Source: Vibrio mangrovi
GTDB taxonomy: Bacteria; Pseudomonadota; Gammaproteobacteria; Enterobacterales; Vibrionaceae
Direction of reading: 5' to 3'
DNA length: 64,000 nucleotides
NCBI RefSeq assembly: GCF_024346955.1
Contig: NZ_AP024884.1
Span: 806,001-870,000 of the forward strand
The position numbers were made by a program, and so were the translations under genes. The notes under the pieces are model-generated. The model saw only the letters and a list, made by a program, of their open reading frames with translations. It was not told the DNA's origin and did not search any database. Shown here one piece after another: positions 27,907-37,753 of the stretch. The stretch's first letter is position 1. The number at the start of each line of letters is the position of its first letter.

Positions 27907-30900
27907 TTATTCGTCCTGATATAAAAGAGCATCAAGCTCATCGTCGCTCAATAAAGCAGCTTGTTCTAGCAACTGCTGATGTGTCTCGCTATCAGCCCAT
28001 TGTTTTAATTTATTTTCAATATGTTGTGCTAACATAAATATCGTTGGGAACTCCAGAAGATCAGCCTGATTCATGGCAATTCCCGTCTGTTTTCTGATAC
28101 GGGCAATCACACGAGTCGCTTCCAGAGAATTATATCCGGCGGCAAAAAAATTATCCTGAATCCCCGGAGACTCACATCCCAAAATATTCTGCCATATATC
28201 GGCCAACATTCTTTCCATATCGGTTTGCGGAGGCACATACTCTGACTGCCCAGAAGCAGGAAGAACAGCTGTCTGACTGAAAACCTCTTCTGCCAACAGT
28301 TCAGAAGATTGATATTTCACCGTAAATAACTGTGTTGCATCAGCCAGTGGAACAATCTCAGAAGTCGTCATTGGCCTGTATTTCAATGTGCTAATGTGTA
28401 AATCGTTTTGTTGCGTGATTTCACTATCAGATATCGCTGCCAGATCTGAACGAATTTCTTCAAGAGTCCGGCTTAGTTCAAACCGGGACAGTTCTCCGTT
28501 TTCGCATTCGCTGAACTCATCACTTTCACTCAAGCCAAAACTTTTACTCAAGCCAAAATAGCGGGCAGCAAATATTCTGGCGGGTTCATTCCGGGCTTTC
28601 CTCATCACCCTTAACGTCAGCGTTTCTAAACCTCGCTCTGTAGCAATCCGGAGTAAATCTTCCAGCATCGCAACTTCGACTGTTCTTCCCAAAGCCCGGC
28701 AACTCAGCAAAAATGACTCAATAATCAACTGCTGATTCTGTGGTCTGGCAATAAAGAAACCGACTTCTCCCATGTCTCCGAAACGATCAGAAACACAGAC
28801 CTTTTTCAGAATATAGTGGGACGATTCAACCATTCTCTGTAACTGACTGATCGAAAAGCGTTGATAGCTGGTATTAAACTGATTCACTCGCAGACATAGC
28901 TGGTGAGGACGATGTACATCATCAACCTCAGAAATATCGATACGCTGCTCGATGTTATGCAGAAACTCATCGAGTCTCGCAACCTGATGGCGCAGGGTCA
29001 TTCTTTGTCGATTATCGTGATATTGCTGGGTCCGGGATAGGTCACTCTCTCCCGATTGCTCTATACGATCAAATTCCCAGGAACCCAGAAGCTGTTCTGC
29101 AGCAATCTCGCCATTTTCCGGTAGTTCCAAAACAAAGACTTCCGGACAATTTTCCCGTACTAAGGTGCAATTTATGGCTGAGTCATCAATTAATATAAAA
29201 GAATCAATTCCCAAATTAAATTCATCGGCCAGAGATACTAAACCAGCAGATTTAGGTTGCCAGTCAATCCGCGTTGCAACAAAGTCATCCCATGACAACA
29301 ACATCTCATGATGATGTTCGAACACCTGTTGAACATCACTGAACAGATTGTGGCTACAAATTGCCAGCAGATAACCTCGTTGCTTCATTTCAAGCAAGAA
29401 AGTCTGTATTCGCTTTCTCGCCGGGGTTATCCGGATATTTTCCCAACCATCTTCAGCACAACTCCCATCCCATAATGTGTTATCACAATCAACCACAATG
29501 ACTTTACGCTGCACTTTTTGTTGCGCATAGACACTCCGGGCAATGACTTTACTGATATCTGCATAGCCGCTGTCCTTATAAGGAAACTCAGGCAAGCCAT
29601 CATCAGATAGTCCGAATCCGGTATCACGCTCTATTGCTTCAGCAAACGCGGTTTTATCCAAATGAAGAGGAAGAAGATTCAACACAGAACAATGACTCAG
29701 TTGTGTCTGAATCCTGTGGATGTATTGCTGCCACTGATGATGACCGGAAAGCGAGTCAACGGTCGTCTCGCATAAACCGACATACACCGGTGCATGAACC
29801 ATTTCAGCAAAGTCGGTCAATGCAGCAATCAACGATTGAATTATCACTACCGATTGTTCAACTAATGTCGATACATCGGATGTCAGTATCCGTTGTTTAT
29901 CAAACCAATCTTCCGGCCTGAATAAAAAAACATGAATATCTTCCAGATTCTGAACTAACGAGTTCTGATGAGTCAGAACCTGATCAAACAGGAACGAAGA
30001 AGCGTGCAAATTAATCTTTGCACCCAGACCAATCTGACTGAATATATAAGGCAAGATCTTACCAATAGGCGCCGCATTGAAGCTGGAGAGTAACTGTACC
30101 GTCATTTCAGGTTGACTTTCTTTGGCCTGAAACGACATAAGACTATTGCCTTCAGAAGATTGAACCGGCTGGTCTTGTTGATCGATAAGCCGGTTCAGTA
30201 ATGCAACATATGTAGCCGAAAGATTCTCAACCGTCTGAACTTTCAACCGCTGTGGAATATATTCAAATGTCAGGTCAAGCTCTTCGCCACGTTCAATTAC
30301 AACAACTCTTAGATCCAGACTCGCAGAATCTGTCGGGAGCAGCTTTGAGTGACTATCAGGAAGTAGCGCCGGTACCGCGTAATCATGAAACCAAAAACCG
30401 ACACTATAAACAGATAAACCGCCCTCCGAACCACTCATCTTATGATTAACTTGCTGAATATATTCATGCAATTTTTCATAGGGGTAAGCCTGATGTTCAA
30501 TTGCGCCGACAACCGTAGAGTTAACTTTCGCCAACAGCTCATCCCATGTATCTGTCAGATGAATTTCAGTTCTCAGGGGCAGGAAATTAATGAAGCATCC
30601 AATCATGTCAGACAATTCTGCCTGATCTCTACCAGACACAGCGGTACCAATCACAACATCCTGTTGCCCACTCCGTAAAGAAACCAGTACTTTCAGAGCG
30701 GTGAGCATAAGAATAAATAAACTCATTTTACGCTCATGAGCAAGATCACTTAAACGACGACTTAAATCTACAGGTAACGTTATCGTAAATTCACTCCCTC
30801 GGGAAAATGGGCTTGCCTGAGTACTTCCGTGTTCCGAAATGGGAAAATCTGCAATATTCAGACGTTCGGGTAAAGGTTGTGCATAGCGAGTGTGCCAGTA

Positions 30901-33651
30901 ATTTTCATGTTCCGACCAAAAATCAGTACATTCCATCATAAGCTGCTGCCACTGGACATAGTCACGATACTGAACCGGAAGTGGAACAAGATCTGGTAAG
31001 TCTCCAGAAAGATCTACCATTTCCGGACACCCGTCTGTTTGTTCCGTTTTTCCCCGTTTGATCAATAATTGTTGATAGAGAGATCTCAATTCCTGAAATA
31101 ACAAACTCAACGCATAACCATCACAAACAAGATGGTGGGTAACCAGATATATTTTGTAGTGCGTTTTCGTGAGTGCAATAACAACAGCTCGAAACGCGTC
31201 CTCATTCGAAAAATCAAAAGGTTTTAATACCTGAGAATTGATAATATTTTTCAATCGGTCAGGCTGATTATCCGGAGAATCTTGATCAAGCCGGATAAAA
31301 GAACAATTGAATACCGCCTGTGATGAAAAGGACTGATGTGTGATACCGTTAAAGCTGTCAGATTCATCGTGAAATCTGGCTCTCAAAATTTCGTGCTTTT
31401 GCAGCAGTATTTGCCCAGCCTGATAAAAAGCCTGATAGTCCAGAGGTTGATTAAGTGTAGTTTCTGTCGCTGTAATATAGAATGGATTTCCAGGATGAAG
31501 CTGCTCCAGAATCCACATTCGTTTTTGTGCGAGAGAGAGTGGATAATGCTCATGCAGCTTTCTGTCGGTTGCCCGCTTTCGGGCCACATCCGTGATACAT
31601 AATAATGTAGAAGAAGACGCCTGTTGCTGATACTGCCTTATCGATGCAATAAAATCACAAATTGAATCACTATGCAAAAGCCACTCAAGTCGAATCGGCT
31701 GATTTAATTTTTTTTCTAATTCAGCAACGGCCAGAGAAGCTTTTAGCGATGTTCCGCCCATTTCAAAGAAGTGTTGCTCATTCTCAATTGCGGGAAGATG
31801 GAGTATATGTTGCAGTACCTCATGGACACTCACGGTTACAGCGTCCATGGAGATTATCGGCTCTTTCTGAGATAAAGCAGGAGAATCAGGCAAAACCTCC
31901 CGGCTATCAGCTACCACCTTGAAAAGCTTCTGTTCGAGCCATTCCTGGCACTGCCAGCGTTTTACTTTTCCACTGGTCGTCACCGGAATTCCACCTTTGC
32001 AAGTCACAATGATTCTTTCGACGGTAAGCTCATACTGCATACCAATCACACGCTTCACCTGTGAAAACAGCGGGCCGACATCCAGCTTACGGGATGTTTC
32101 TATAATCACAGTCAGACCTGCGTCAATCTCTCCGGCAACATCTGAAGGCTCACACCAAACAACAGCACGATTCACAGTAGCTATCTGTTCAATAAGCGTA
32201 TACTCAATATCCGCCGGATAATAATTCCGGCCATGAATAATCATTAAATCTTTCACTCTGCCGGTAATATACAACTCTCCGGCATAAACAAAACCCAGAT
32301 CTCCAGTTCTGAGATATCCGTTCCTGTGATGCGGAAAAGTAATTCGATCTGTATCGATATTCCCCCAATATCCCTGAGTCACATTGTCCCCGGCAATCAA
32401 TATTTCGCCGACTTCCAATTCACTGGCTGGTTTTGAAGTTCCCGGGATAACAATGCTCAGGTCAAGATGTTCACATACCGTCCCACAACTCACGACATAG
32501 TTCGATACAATATCTTCATCATTGATACCGCTATCTCTGCTTTCATGGTCACAGATAACAATCTGATTCTGTTGTAATGCCTCTCTATCAAGCTGTAATG
32601 TATGAAACGCGGAATCAGAAGCATCTATTGCAACCAGTAATGTTGCTTCGGCCATTCCATAGCAAGGAGCAAATGCAGCCTGCCGGAACCCCTGAGGGGA
32701 CAAAAGTCGGGAAAACCGGGTCAACGTGTCATACCGCACAGGCTCTGCACCATTAAAGGCAATCCGCCAGCTTGATAAATCAAGTTGCTCAATTTGCCAC
32801 GTCGGTAATGAAAGACACAGCCGATAGGCAAAATCGGGAGCGCCTGAAATTGAAGCCTGAAAACGAGAAATGGTCTGCAACCAGAGAAATGGCTGCTTAC
32901 TGAAACTTTCCGGAGATAAGAGAATGCATGTGGCGCCGGCATACAAAGACTGGAAAACACACCCCATCAAACCCATATCGTGATGTAGCGGCAACCAGGA
33001 TACAATTTTATCTTCTGGTAAAATTCTAAACTTTTGGGAAATCTGATACTGATTGACAGCAATATTCCGGTGCGTCAGCACAACACCTTTTTCAACATCA
33101 GTGGTTCCGGAACTATACTGAATGACCGCAGGCATATCCGGAGAAACATCCGGCAGAGTATCGGTGGTACATCTTGCCTGTGGTGTCTCCCCATAAGCTC
33201 GTAGTTGCTCGCAGGTTATTATCTGTACTGGCATAATTGCCGGATTTTGACGGCTCAACACCGACAAATGCGGTAACCATTTTTCCTCGGTGATAATTAA
33301 ATCCGGCTGAGTATCTATTGCAATATTTTGCAAACGATGAAGCATTCGTTTTCCCACCGGTCGGGATAAAGGTACCGCTATCACACCAGCGAAGAGGCAT
33401 GCCCATAACGCAACAATATATTCCCGTCCGGTTGGCAAGAGTAACAGAACCCGCTTTCGGGATTGAGTATGCTGACAAATCAATTGGGCTGAATTTATCG
33501 CCTGACTCTTCAGAGAAGCATATGTCAGATGTTCAATCTCTTCTCCGGACTCCGATAAAAAACGATATGCAATTTGATTTGGCCGCTCTTTAGCATGAAG
33601 TGTTAAACGCTGCCCGAGGGTCGGGAAATCATCCATGTCTGGATAGAACAT
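27907..33651 (-). CDS. loading protein: FAAL-ACP-C-FkbH-T
   Basis: This 1914-residue protein begins with a fatty acyl-AMP ligase (1-590; YSSGTTDVEKGVVLTH, SWLPLHHDMGLMG, FNGAEPV, YGMAEATL) that would activate a fatty acid as acyl-AMP. ACP1 (EMGGTSLKA, Ser ~632) takes the chain. A C domain follows with HHLVCDG (~840). Next is an FkbH-type HAD domain, about 1340-1720, with VVDCDNTLWDG (~1389), ICSHN, DWQPKS and FILIDDS, then the C-terminal part with NQFNTS, DRFGDMGEVGFF and SCRALGR. FkbH domains load a glyceryl unit from 1,3-bisphosphoglycerate onto a carrier (family knowledge). T2 (Ser ~1839) reads AGYNSLEA in place of GGxS. A docking tail ELDALLYQDE ends the protein. The layout implies the C domain transfers the acyl chain to glyceryl-S-T, which would form an ester. 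First megasynthase in the operon order. Confidence 0.93.
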   Translation of the reverse strand: MFYPDMDDFPTLGQRLTLHAKERPNQIAYRFLSESGEEIEHLTYASLKSQAINSAQLICQHTQSRKRVLLLLPTGREYIVALWACLFAGVIAVPLSRPVGKRMLHRLQNIAIDTQPDLIITEEKWLPHLSVLSRQNPAIMPVQIITCEQLRAYGETPQARCTTDTLPDVSPDMPAVIQYSSGTTDVEKGVVLTHRNIAVNQYQISQKFRILPEDKIVSWLPLHHDMGLMGCVFQSLYAGATCILLSPESFSKQPFLWLQTISRFQASISGAPDFAYRLCLSLPTWQIEQLDLSSWRIAFNGAEPVRYDTLTRFSRLLSPQGFRQAAFAPCYGMAEATLLVAIDASDSAFHTLQLDREALQQNQIVICDHESRDSGINDEDIVSNYVVSCGTVCEHLDLSIVIPGTSKPASELEVGEILIAGDNVTQGYWGNIDTDRITFPHHRNGYLRTGDLGFVYAGELYITGRVKDLMIIHGRNYYPADIEYTLIEQIATVNRAVVWCEPSDVAGEIDAGLTVIIETSRKLDVGPLFSQVKRVIGMQYELTVERIIVTCKGGIPVTTSGKVKRWQCQEWLEQKLFKVVADSREVLPDSPALSQKEPIISMDAVTVSVHEVLQHILHLPAIENEQHFFEMGGTSLKASLAVAELEKKLNQPIRLEWLLHSDSICDFIASIRQYQQQASSSTLLCITDVARKRATDRKLHEHYPLSLAQKRMWILEQLHPGNPFYITATETTLNQPLDYQAFYQAGQILLQKHEILRARFHDESDSFNGITHQSFSSQAVFNCSFIRLDQDSPDNQPDRLKNIINSQVLKPFDFSNEDAFRAVVIALTKTHYKIYLVTHHLVCDGYALSLLFQELRSLYQQLLIKRGKTEQTDGCPEMVDLSGDLPDLVPLPVQYRDYVQWQQLMMECTDFWSEHENYWHTRYAQPLPERLNIADFPISEHGSTQASPFSRGSEFTITLPVDLSRRLSDLAHERKMSLFILMLTALKVLVSLRSGQQDVVIGTAVSGRDQAELSDMIGCFINFLPLRTEIHLTDTWDELLAKVNSTVVGAIEHQAYPYEKLHEYIQQVNHKMSGSEGGLSVYSVGFWFHDYAVPALLPDSHSKLLPTDSASLDLRVVVIERGEELDLTFEYIPQRLKVQTVENLSATYVALLNRLIDQQDQPVQSSEGNSLMSFQAKESQPEMTVQLLSSFNAAPIGKILPYIFSQIGLGAKINLHASSFLFDQVLTHQNSLVQNLEDIHVFLFRPEDWFDKQRILTSDVSTLVEQSVVIIQSLIAALTDFAEMVHAPVYVGLCETTVDSLSGHHQWQQYIHRIQTQLSHCSVLNLLPLHLDKTAFAEAIERDTGFGLSDDGLPEFPYKDSGYADISKVIARSVYAQQKVQRKVIVVDCDNTLWDGSCAEDGWENIRITPARKRIQTFLLEMKQRGYLLAICSHNLFSDVQQVFEHHHEMLLSWDDFVATRIDWQPKSAGLVSLADEFNLGIDSFILIDDSAINCTLVRENCPEVFVLELPENGEIAAEQLLGSWEFDRIEQSGESDLSRTQQYHDNRQRMTLRHQVARLDEFLHNIEQRIDISEVDDVHRPHQLCLRVNQFNTSYQRFSISQLQRMVESSHYILKKVCVSDRFGDMGEVGFFIARPQNQQLIIESFLLSCRALGRTVEVAMLEDLLRIATERGLETLTLRVMRKARNEPARIFAARYFGLSKSFGLSESDEFSECENGELSRFELSRTLEEIRSDLAAISDSEITQQNDLHISTLKYRPMTTSEIVPLADATQLFTVKYQSSELLAEEVFSQTAVLPASGQSEYVPPQTDMERMLADIWQNILGCESPGIQDNFFAAGYNSLEATRVIARIRKQTGIAMNQADLLEFPTIFMLAQHIENKLKQWADSETHQQLLEQAALLSDDELDALLYQDE
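28528..28558. repeat. 18-bp period duplication encoding FGLS
   Basis: ACTCAAGCCAAAA occurs at 28528 and again at 28546, an 18-base period that encodes FGLSKS-FGLSES in the linker between the FkbH domain and the last T domain. Further degenerate copies (EFSEC, ELSRFELSR) follow in the protein. Confidence 0.75.
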
Positions 33652-33735
33652 ATCACCACACCTTACAAAATCGGTTTACTCACCGCTGATCATGTACTCA
33701 TTCACGAAATACATTTTAAATCAAAGGGTAATTTG

Positions 33736-35352
33736 TTAAACATTAAAACTGACAATATTTTTATCTGCCCACTTACGACCACTCGGCAAGGCTTTCCAAC
33801 GACGGCTGGCAAAATGCCACTCATGCATCGTATATGGATTAGGAATTTCACATATGTTCATCGCTTGAACAAATCGTTCTAAACGATCAAATTTTTCAGG
33901 CAAAGAGAGTCCCTGCTCTAACTGATATGGCGACACGGCAAACAATTGATTCAGTTCATTACTAAAGCGATATTTATTCTTACTCATTTGCTGAAACTCT
34001 CCGGAACCGGCCAAACCTTCAGGATGGTATTGAAACAACCACGCATCCGACTGATAAATATAATTTTTGTTTTCACGGATAAACTTTAATGTCATGTCAA
34101 ACTCATCATCAGTCTCACCCGGATATCCGACAATCCACAAAGTACTCGTCATGATGTCATTGGTTGCAAGAGACTGTAGACTCGCAGCCATCAGATCAAC
34201 ATTTGTCATTTTATTCATTTGATTGAGTAATCTTTGACTGGCTGATTCCATGCCTAACCGGGCACGGATCAATCCCCCTTCACGCCATTTACGTGTCCGA
34301 CTGAAACTTGTACAGATTTTGTCAGCACGCAAATAACTATCGAGCCTGACATTCTCACCTAAACGACAGAGATCGGCTGTAAGTTGGCTGATAATGGGAT
34401 TGGCAAGTGAATCACACAAATAAAATGAGTCTCTCTGATATTTAGATTTCAAAGTCAGAATTTGTTCTGTCAGTAACGATACATCAGCAAGCCGAAACTT
34501 ATCCCAGAAGATCGTTTCTGCACAGAATGAGCATTCAAATGGGCACCCTCTTGAACCCGCAACTGACAGTTGCAAGTATTTATCTACACTGAGTCCCGAA
34601 TAATCCGGCAGTGGCAGCTCAGACATCGCCAGTGGCTTCTCTCTGTTCATCAGCTCACTGGCAACCACAATACCACGCGGTAAATCAGGGTGATCTAGTA
34701 TATGGGTTAAAGCAACCTCTCCCTCACCAATAATAAAATAATCGATAAAGTCATTTGCATTGATAAAATCAATAACTTCGGATTCTTTAGAGGTAATCCC
34801 CATCAAAGGGCCAGGCCCACCGACAACAGTTCGGGTCTCGGGAGAGATTTCCTTCACTGCCCGTAAAATAAACAGAGTGGCCGGCCAGGTTGAATTGTAC
34901 AAAGAACATCCGACAACTTGTGGTTTCGATCTTGCTATTAATATTTCAACAAGTTGTCGGACACGCTTATAGAGTGTGGCAAAAATAGCATCAAAACGTT
35001 CTGTATTCAGACGATCCAAAACTTGACTGTGGGGTAAGCCGCTCAAATTGACGACTTCGGCAACAAGTTCCCGGTAGTTGCTGCGTCGCCCGGCAAAAAG
35101 ATAGACCATCTGATGCTGTGCAAGCATTTCCGTGCCATTACGTTCAATGTTCCAGAGTTTCCACTCAGGAAACTGTTTTTTACCTTCATCAAAGTACTGA
35201 CGTTGTGCATCAAATATGCCCGCAACGGTATTGAAATCAAACAAATCGACCTGATGACCATAAATTTCAGCCCAGGCTTTCAGTGAAGAAACACCCAAAG
35301 GGACACACACGGGATCCCAAAAGTGTGGAACCAATAATAATGCTTTTGTCAT
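33736..35352 (-). CDS. cobalamin-dependent radical SAM enzyme, complete
   Basis: This 538-residue protein has a cobalamin-binding N-terminal domain (KALLLVPHFWDPVCVPLGVSSL, VVGCSLYNSTW, TVVGGPGPLMGI, FIIGEGEVALTHIL) and a radical SAM barrel with SRGCPFECSFC at about residues 267-277, the CxxxCxxC ligand set for the 4Fe-4S cluster. It ends with an alpha-helical extension. The family includes radical C-methyltransferases and other C-H functionalising enzymes in secondary metabolism (family knowledge), so methylation at an unactivated carbon is the best guess. The start ATG has GGGAG five to six bases upstream. It sits between the free C-domain gene and the FAAL/FkbH gene on the same strand. A second gene at 14.1-15.1 kb carries only the cobalamin half. 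Confidence 0.88.
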   Translation of the reverse strand: MTKALLLVPHFWDPVCVPLGVSSLKAWAEIYGHQVDLFDFNTVAGIFDAQRQYFDEGKKQFPEWKLWNIERNGTEMLAQHQMVYLFAGRRSNYRELVAEVVNLSGLPHSQVLDRLNTERFDAIFATLYKRVRQLVEILIARSKPQVVGCSLYNSTWPATLFILRAVKEISPETRTVVGGPGPLMGITSKESEVIDFINANDFIDYFIIGEGEVALTHILDHPDLPRGIVVASELMNREKPLAMSELPLPDYSGLSVDKYLQLSVAGSRGCPFECSFCAETIFWDKFRLADVSLLTEQILTLKSKYQRDSFYLCDSLANPIISQLTADLCRLGENVRLDSYLRADKICTSFSRTRKWREGGLIRARLGMESASQRLLNQMNKMTNVDLMAASLQSLATNDIMTSTLWIVGYPGETDDEFDMTLKFIRENKNYIYQSDAWLFQYHPEGLAGSGEFQQMSKNKYRFSNELNQLFAVSPYQLEQGLSLPEKFDRLERFVQAMNICEIPNPYTMHEWHFASRRWKALPSGRKWADKNIVSFNV

Positions 35353-35431
35353 TATTCTCCCTTATCAGGACAAATATAATCACAACCCCGAACAGCAATC
35401 ATCATGACGACTCGTCATCTTAACCACGGCT

Positions 35432-36892
35432 TTAACTTATATTATTCACAGAAACCAGAGACTGACGCAGAATATTCATCAGACTGTCTTCCATTGCTTT
35501 TACTTCATCATATTCAAAGAGGCTCCGATCATAATTTAACTCCAGTAACAGCGCCTCAGCAGACGCATCGTCACTAATGAATGTCAGTTCAAACTTTGCC
35601 TGAGTACTCGGTAGATCCATCCGGGTCATAACAGGTAACTGATCATGTCCCTTCTCTGACAGATTCAAATGAACTGTTTTCCTGTGCTGCTGATAATGCC
35701 CATGTCGATAATTATGATGTACGTGCATAAAACGAAACAGAGGTTGTCTTCCTCCGGACAGTCGCTCAACACCCAGTGCCTGAACCAGTAGATCAAAGGG
35801 AAACTCATCGTGCTCAAAGGCTTTTAGAATTTGTTGCCGAACGCTCCTGAGGCGCTGCCGGAAACTCATACTCTGCTCAAAAGAATGCCCGATAACGAGC
35901 GTATTCACAAAAAAACCGATCAATTCTTCAGTATCCGGATGGTTCCTTCCCGATACAGGAATACCTATATTAAAATGGGGCAGTTTAAAATGCTGATAAA
36001 TAAACAGGCTGAATACGGTATGCAAAAACATAAACAGTGTACAGTTTTCTTCCTGACACATCGCATGTATCTGTTCTGTTGTCCCTTCATCCAGAGAAAA
36101 CCTGAAAGAACATCCTGAGTAGCTGGTAGCCGGAGGAACAACTTTATTATCCGACTCTGTATGTCTCACAACACTTGTCCAGTAATCCGTTAATTGTTCA
36201 AGATATTCCCCAGTCAAACGAGTATTCTGCCACTGAGTATAATCCCGATACTGAATTGGCAACGGCCGCAAATCGGGTGTGCCTTTTTGAATCAAATTGA
36301 CATAAATTGTCTGCAACTCATTCAGCAAAATTCGTAATGACCAGCCATCGAATACAATATGATGTGTCGAAACCAAAAGCAGGAAATGATGACGGGAACG
36401 GCAAATTAAGGTGACAAAAAACAAAGGTCCCCGAGATAAGTCAAATCGTCGGGACTCTTCTTCTTCCAGAATATCTTGGATAGTTTCTTCCTGTGCTGTT
36501 TCAGATAAGTGAGAGAGATCCTTAACAATAAAAGGAACAGGTTCTACCGACTTCACAATTGTGATGGGCTGACCGGCTATCGATGGAAAAGCCATACGCA
36601 AAACTTCATGCCGCTCAACAATAAAATCGATCGCCTGGCGTAATACTGACACCGATAACTCATTTTTAATATCAATCGCCAGTATGGGTTCGTTATAGTA
36701 ATTGCTGGTCGGAGCAAGTTGTTGTTGATACCATATCCGTTTCTGGCTGTAGGATAACGGGACGGAGTCATTGTTGTCAGCCCGAGGTATTCTAACAAAG
36801 TCAAACTCAATACCTGCCGCCTTCATCTTCTGTTCAAAAAGCGCCCTTTTTTCCGGTGGCAGTTTTGCGATCCTTTCATTGATATTTTTCAT
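35432..36892 (-). CDS. free-standing condensation domain
   Basis: A single NRPS condensation domain of 486 residues. It begins with the linker RIAKLPPEKRALFEQKMKAAGIEFDF, then PLSYSQKRIWYQQQLAP, the active-site HHIVFDGWS near residue 180, the IQYRDYTQW motif, and NIGIPVSGRNHPDTEELIGFFVNTLV. The catalytic HHxxxDG is intact, so it should form an amide or ester between two carrier-bound units in trans. The first NRPS module of the 6.3-14.1 kb gene lacks an upstream C domain, and this protein is the natural candidate to fill that gap (inference). The start is the ATG at 36892, with AGGTGGA about seven bases upstream; an in-frame GTG lies at 36904. It is the first gene of the long minus-strand biosynthetic run. 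Confidence 0.9.
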   Translation of the reverse strand: MKNINERIAKLPPEKRALFEQKMKAAGIEFDFVRIPRADNNDSVPLSYSQKRIWYQQQLAPTSNYYNEPILAIDIKNELSVSVLRQAIDFIVERHEVLRMAFPSIAGQPITIVKSVEPVPFIVKDLSHLSETAQEETIQDILEEEESRRFDLSRGPLFFVTLICRSRHHFLLLVSTHHIVFDGWSLRILLNELQTIYVNLIQKGTPDLRPLPIQYRDYTQWQNTRLTGEYLEQLTDYWTSVVRHTESDNKVVPPATSYSGCSFRFSLDEGTTEQIHAMCQEENCTLFMFLHTVFSLFIYQHFKLPHFNIGIPVSGRNHPDTEELIGFFVNTLVIGHSFEQSMSFRQRLRSVRQQILKAFEHDEFPFDLLVQALGVERLSGGRQPLFRFMHVHHNYRHGHYQQHRKTVHLNLSEKGHDQLPVMTRMDLPSTQAKFELTFISDDASAEALLLELNYDRSLFEYDEVKAMEDSLMNILRQSLVSVNNIS

Positions 36893-37178
36893 TGAAATTT
36901 CCACCTATGTGTAGACTCCAGACAGCCTCAGAATACTCCCAAAGAGCAAGAAGCTGGTATCGACACTGAATCCTATCATGCCCAAAGAAATAATTTATTG
37001 ACATAATCCTCTAATATACTGGAATTTAAATACTTTTATGAAGATTTTTTAGACCTGTACTCCCTAAATGCCGCTTCAGCAAGCGTTGATGCAAAAATGG
37101 TAGAGACAAAAATGACAATTGCTATTGAACATTGAAACTTATTGATATAAATACTACATATCCTTTCAGTCAGTGTGA
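36893..37178. promoter_or_regulatory. divergent control region of the cluster
   Basis: This 286-base AT-rich gap separates the start of the NRPS/PKS run (minus) from the SET-domain gene (plus), so it must carry the main promoter of the megasynthase operon. I see no confident operator palindrome; a TTGACA at about 37000 on the plus strand is too close to a TATACT-like box to be a standard pair. Confidence 0.5.
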
Positions 37179-37703
37179 ATGAAAATGGTCATGACAGATA
37201 ACGAAAATAATCCAATGAGTAAAAAAACACCTGATAATACACATTTCCGGAAAGATACATTTCATTTATCATCAGTAAGGATTTATCCGGAATATATCAG
37301 TAAAATAAATGGAGAAGCTAATAAAAATACATTTTCAGTGATGAATCATGAACAATTTGGTTATTGTATAATCGCTAACATCCACTTTCAGGCAGGTCAG
37401 AAAATTGCGCAACTACCAAGACTAAAAATATTTACAGAACCAGATTTACATACCGTCCAGTCAGGTTCAAACCAGCATATTTATGATCCATGGTTTGCGG
37501 GGTTAATTTCCCATTCATGTCGTCCAAACATTTATTTTGAACAAAGTGAGTTAGCTTTTTATGCAGTTGAACCTATAGCTCCCGGTAATATTATTACACA
37601 GGATTATGAACAAACAGAAGATATACTGTTCAGAGAATTTGATTGTTGCTGTGGACATTTTGAATGTCGGGGGAAAATAAGAGGTAAAAAATTTTCAAAC
37701 TAA
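37179..37703 (+). CDS. small SET-domain protein
   Basis: These 174 residues end in a compact SET fold. GYCIIANIHFQAGQKI opens the domain, LISHSCRPNIYFEQ replaces the catalytic NHSCxPN, VEPIAPGNIITQDYEQ corresponds to GEELTxDY, and CCCGHFECRGKI is a post-SET-like cysteine cluster. SET proteins transfer methyl groups from SAM to lysine (family knowledge); small bacterial members exist but their targets are mostly unknown. The gene sits alone on the plus strand inside the cluster, divergent from the C-domain gene and convergent with the exporter gene, with 50 bases between stops. The Shine-Dalgarno is weak, and ATGs at 37185 and 37191 are possible starts. It might modify a cluster protein, act on the product, or be an unrelated passenger. 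Confidence 0.8.
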   Translation: MKMVMTDNENNPMSKKTPDNTHFRKDTFHLSSVRIYPEYISKINGEANKNTFSVMNHEQFGYCIIANIHFQAGQKIAQLPRLKIFTEPDLHTVQSGSNQHIYDPWFAGLISHSCRPNIYFEQSELAFYAVEPIAPGNIITQDYEQTEDILFREFDCCCGHFECRGKIRGKKFSN

Positions 37704-37753
37704 ACAATATATTATACCCCTAAATAAGCATACTGTATTATTCTGACAAAATA

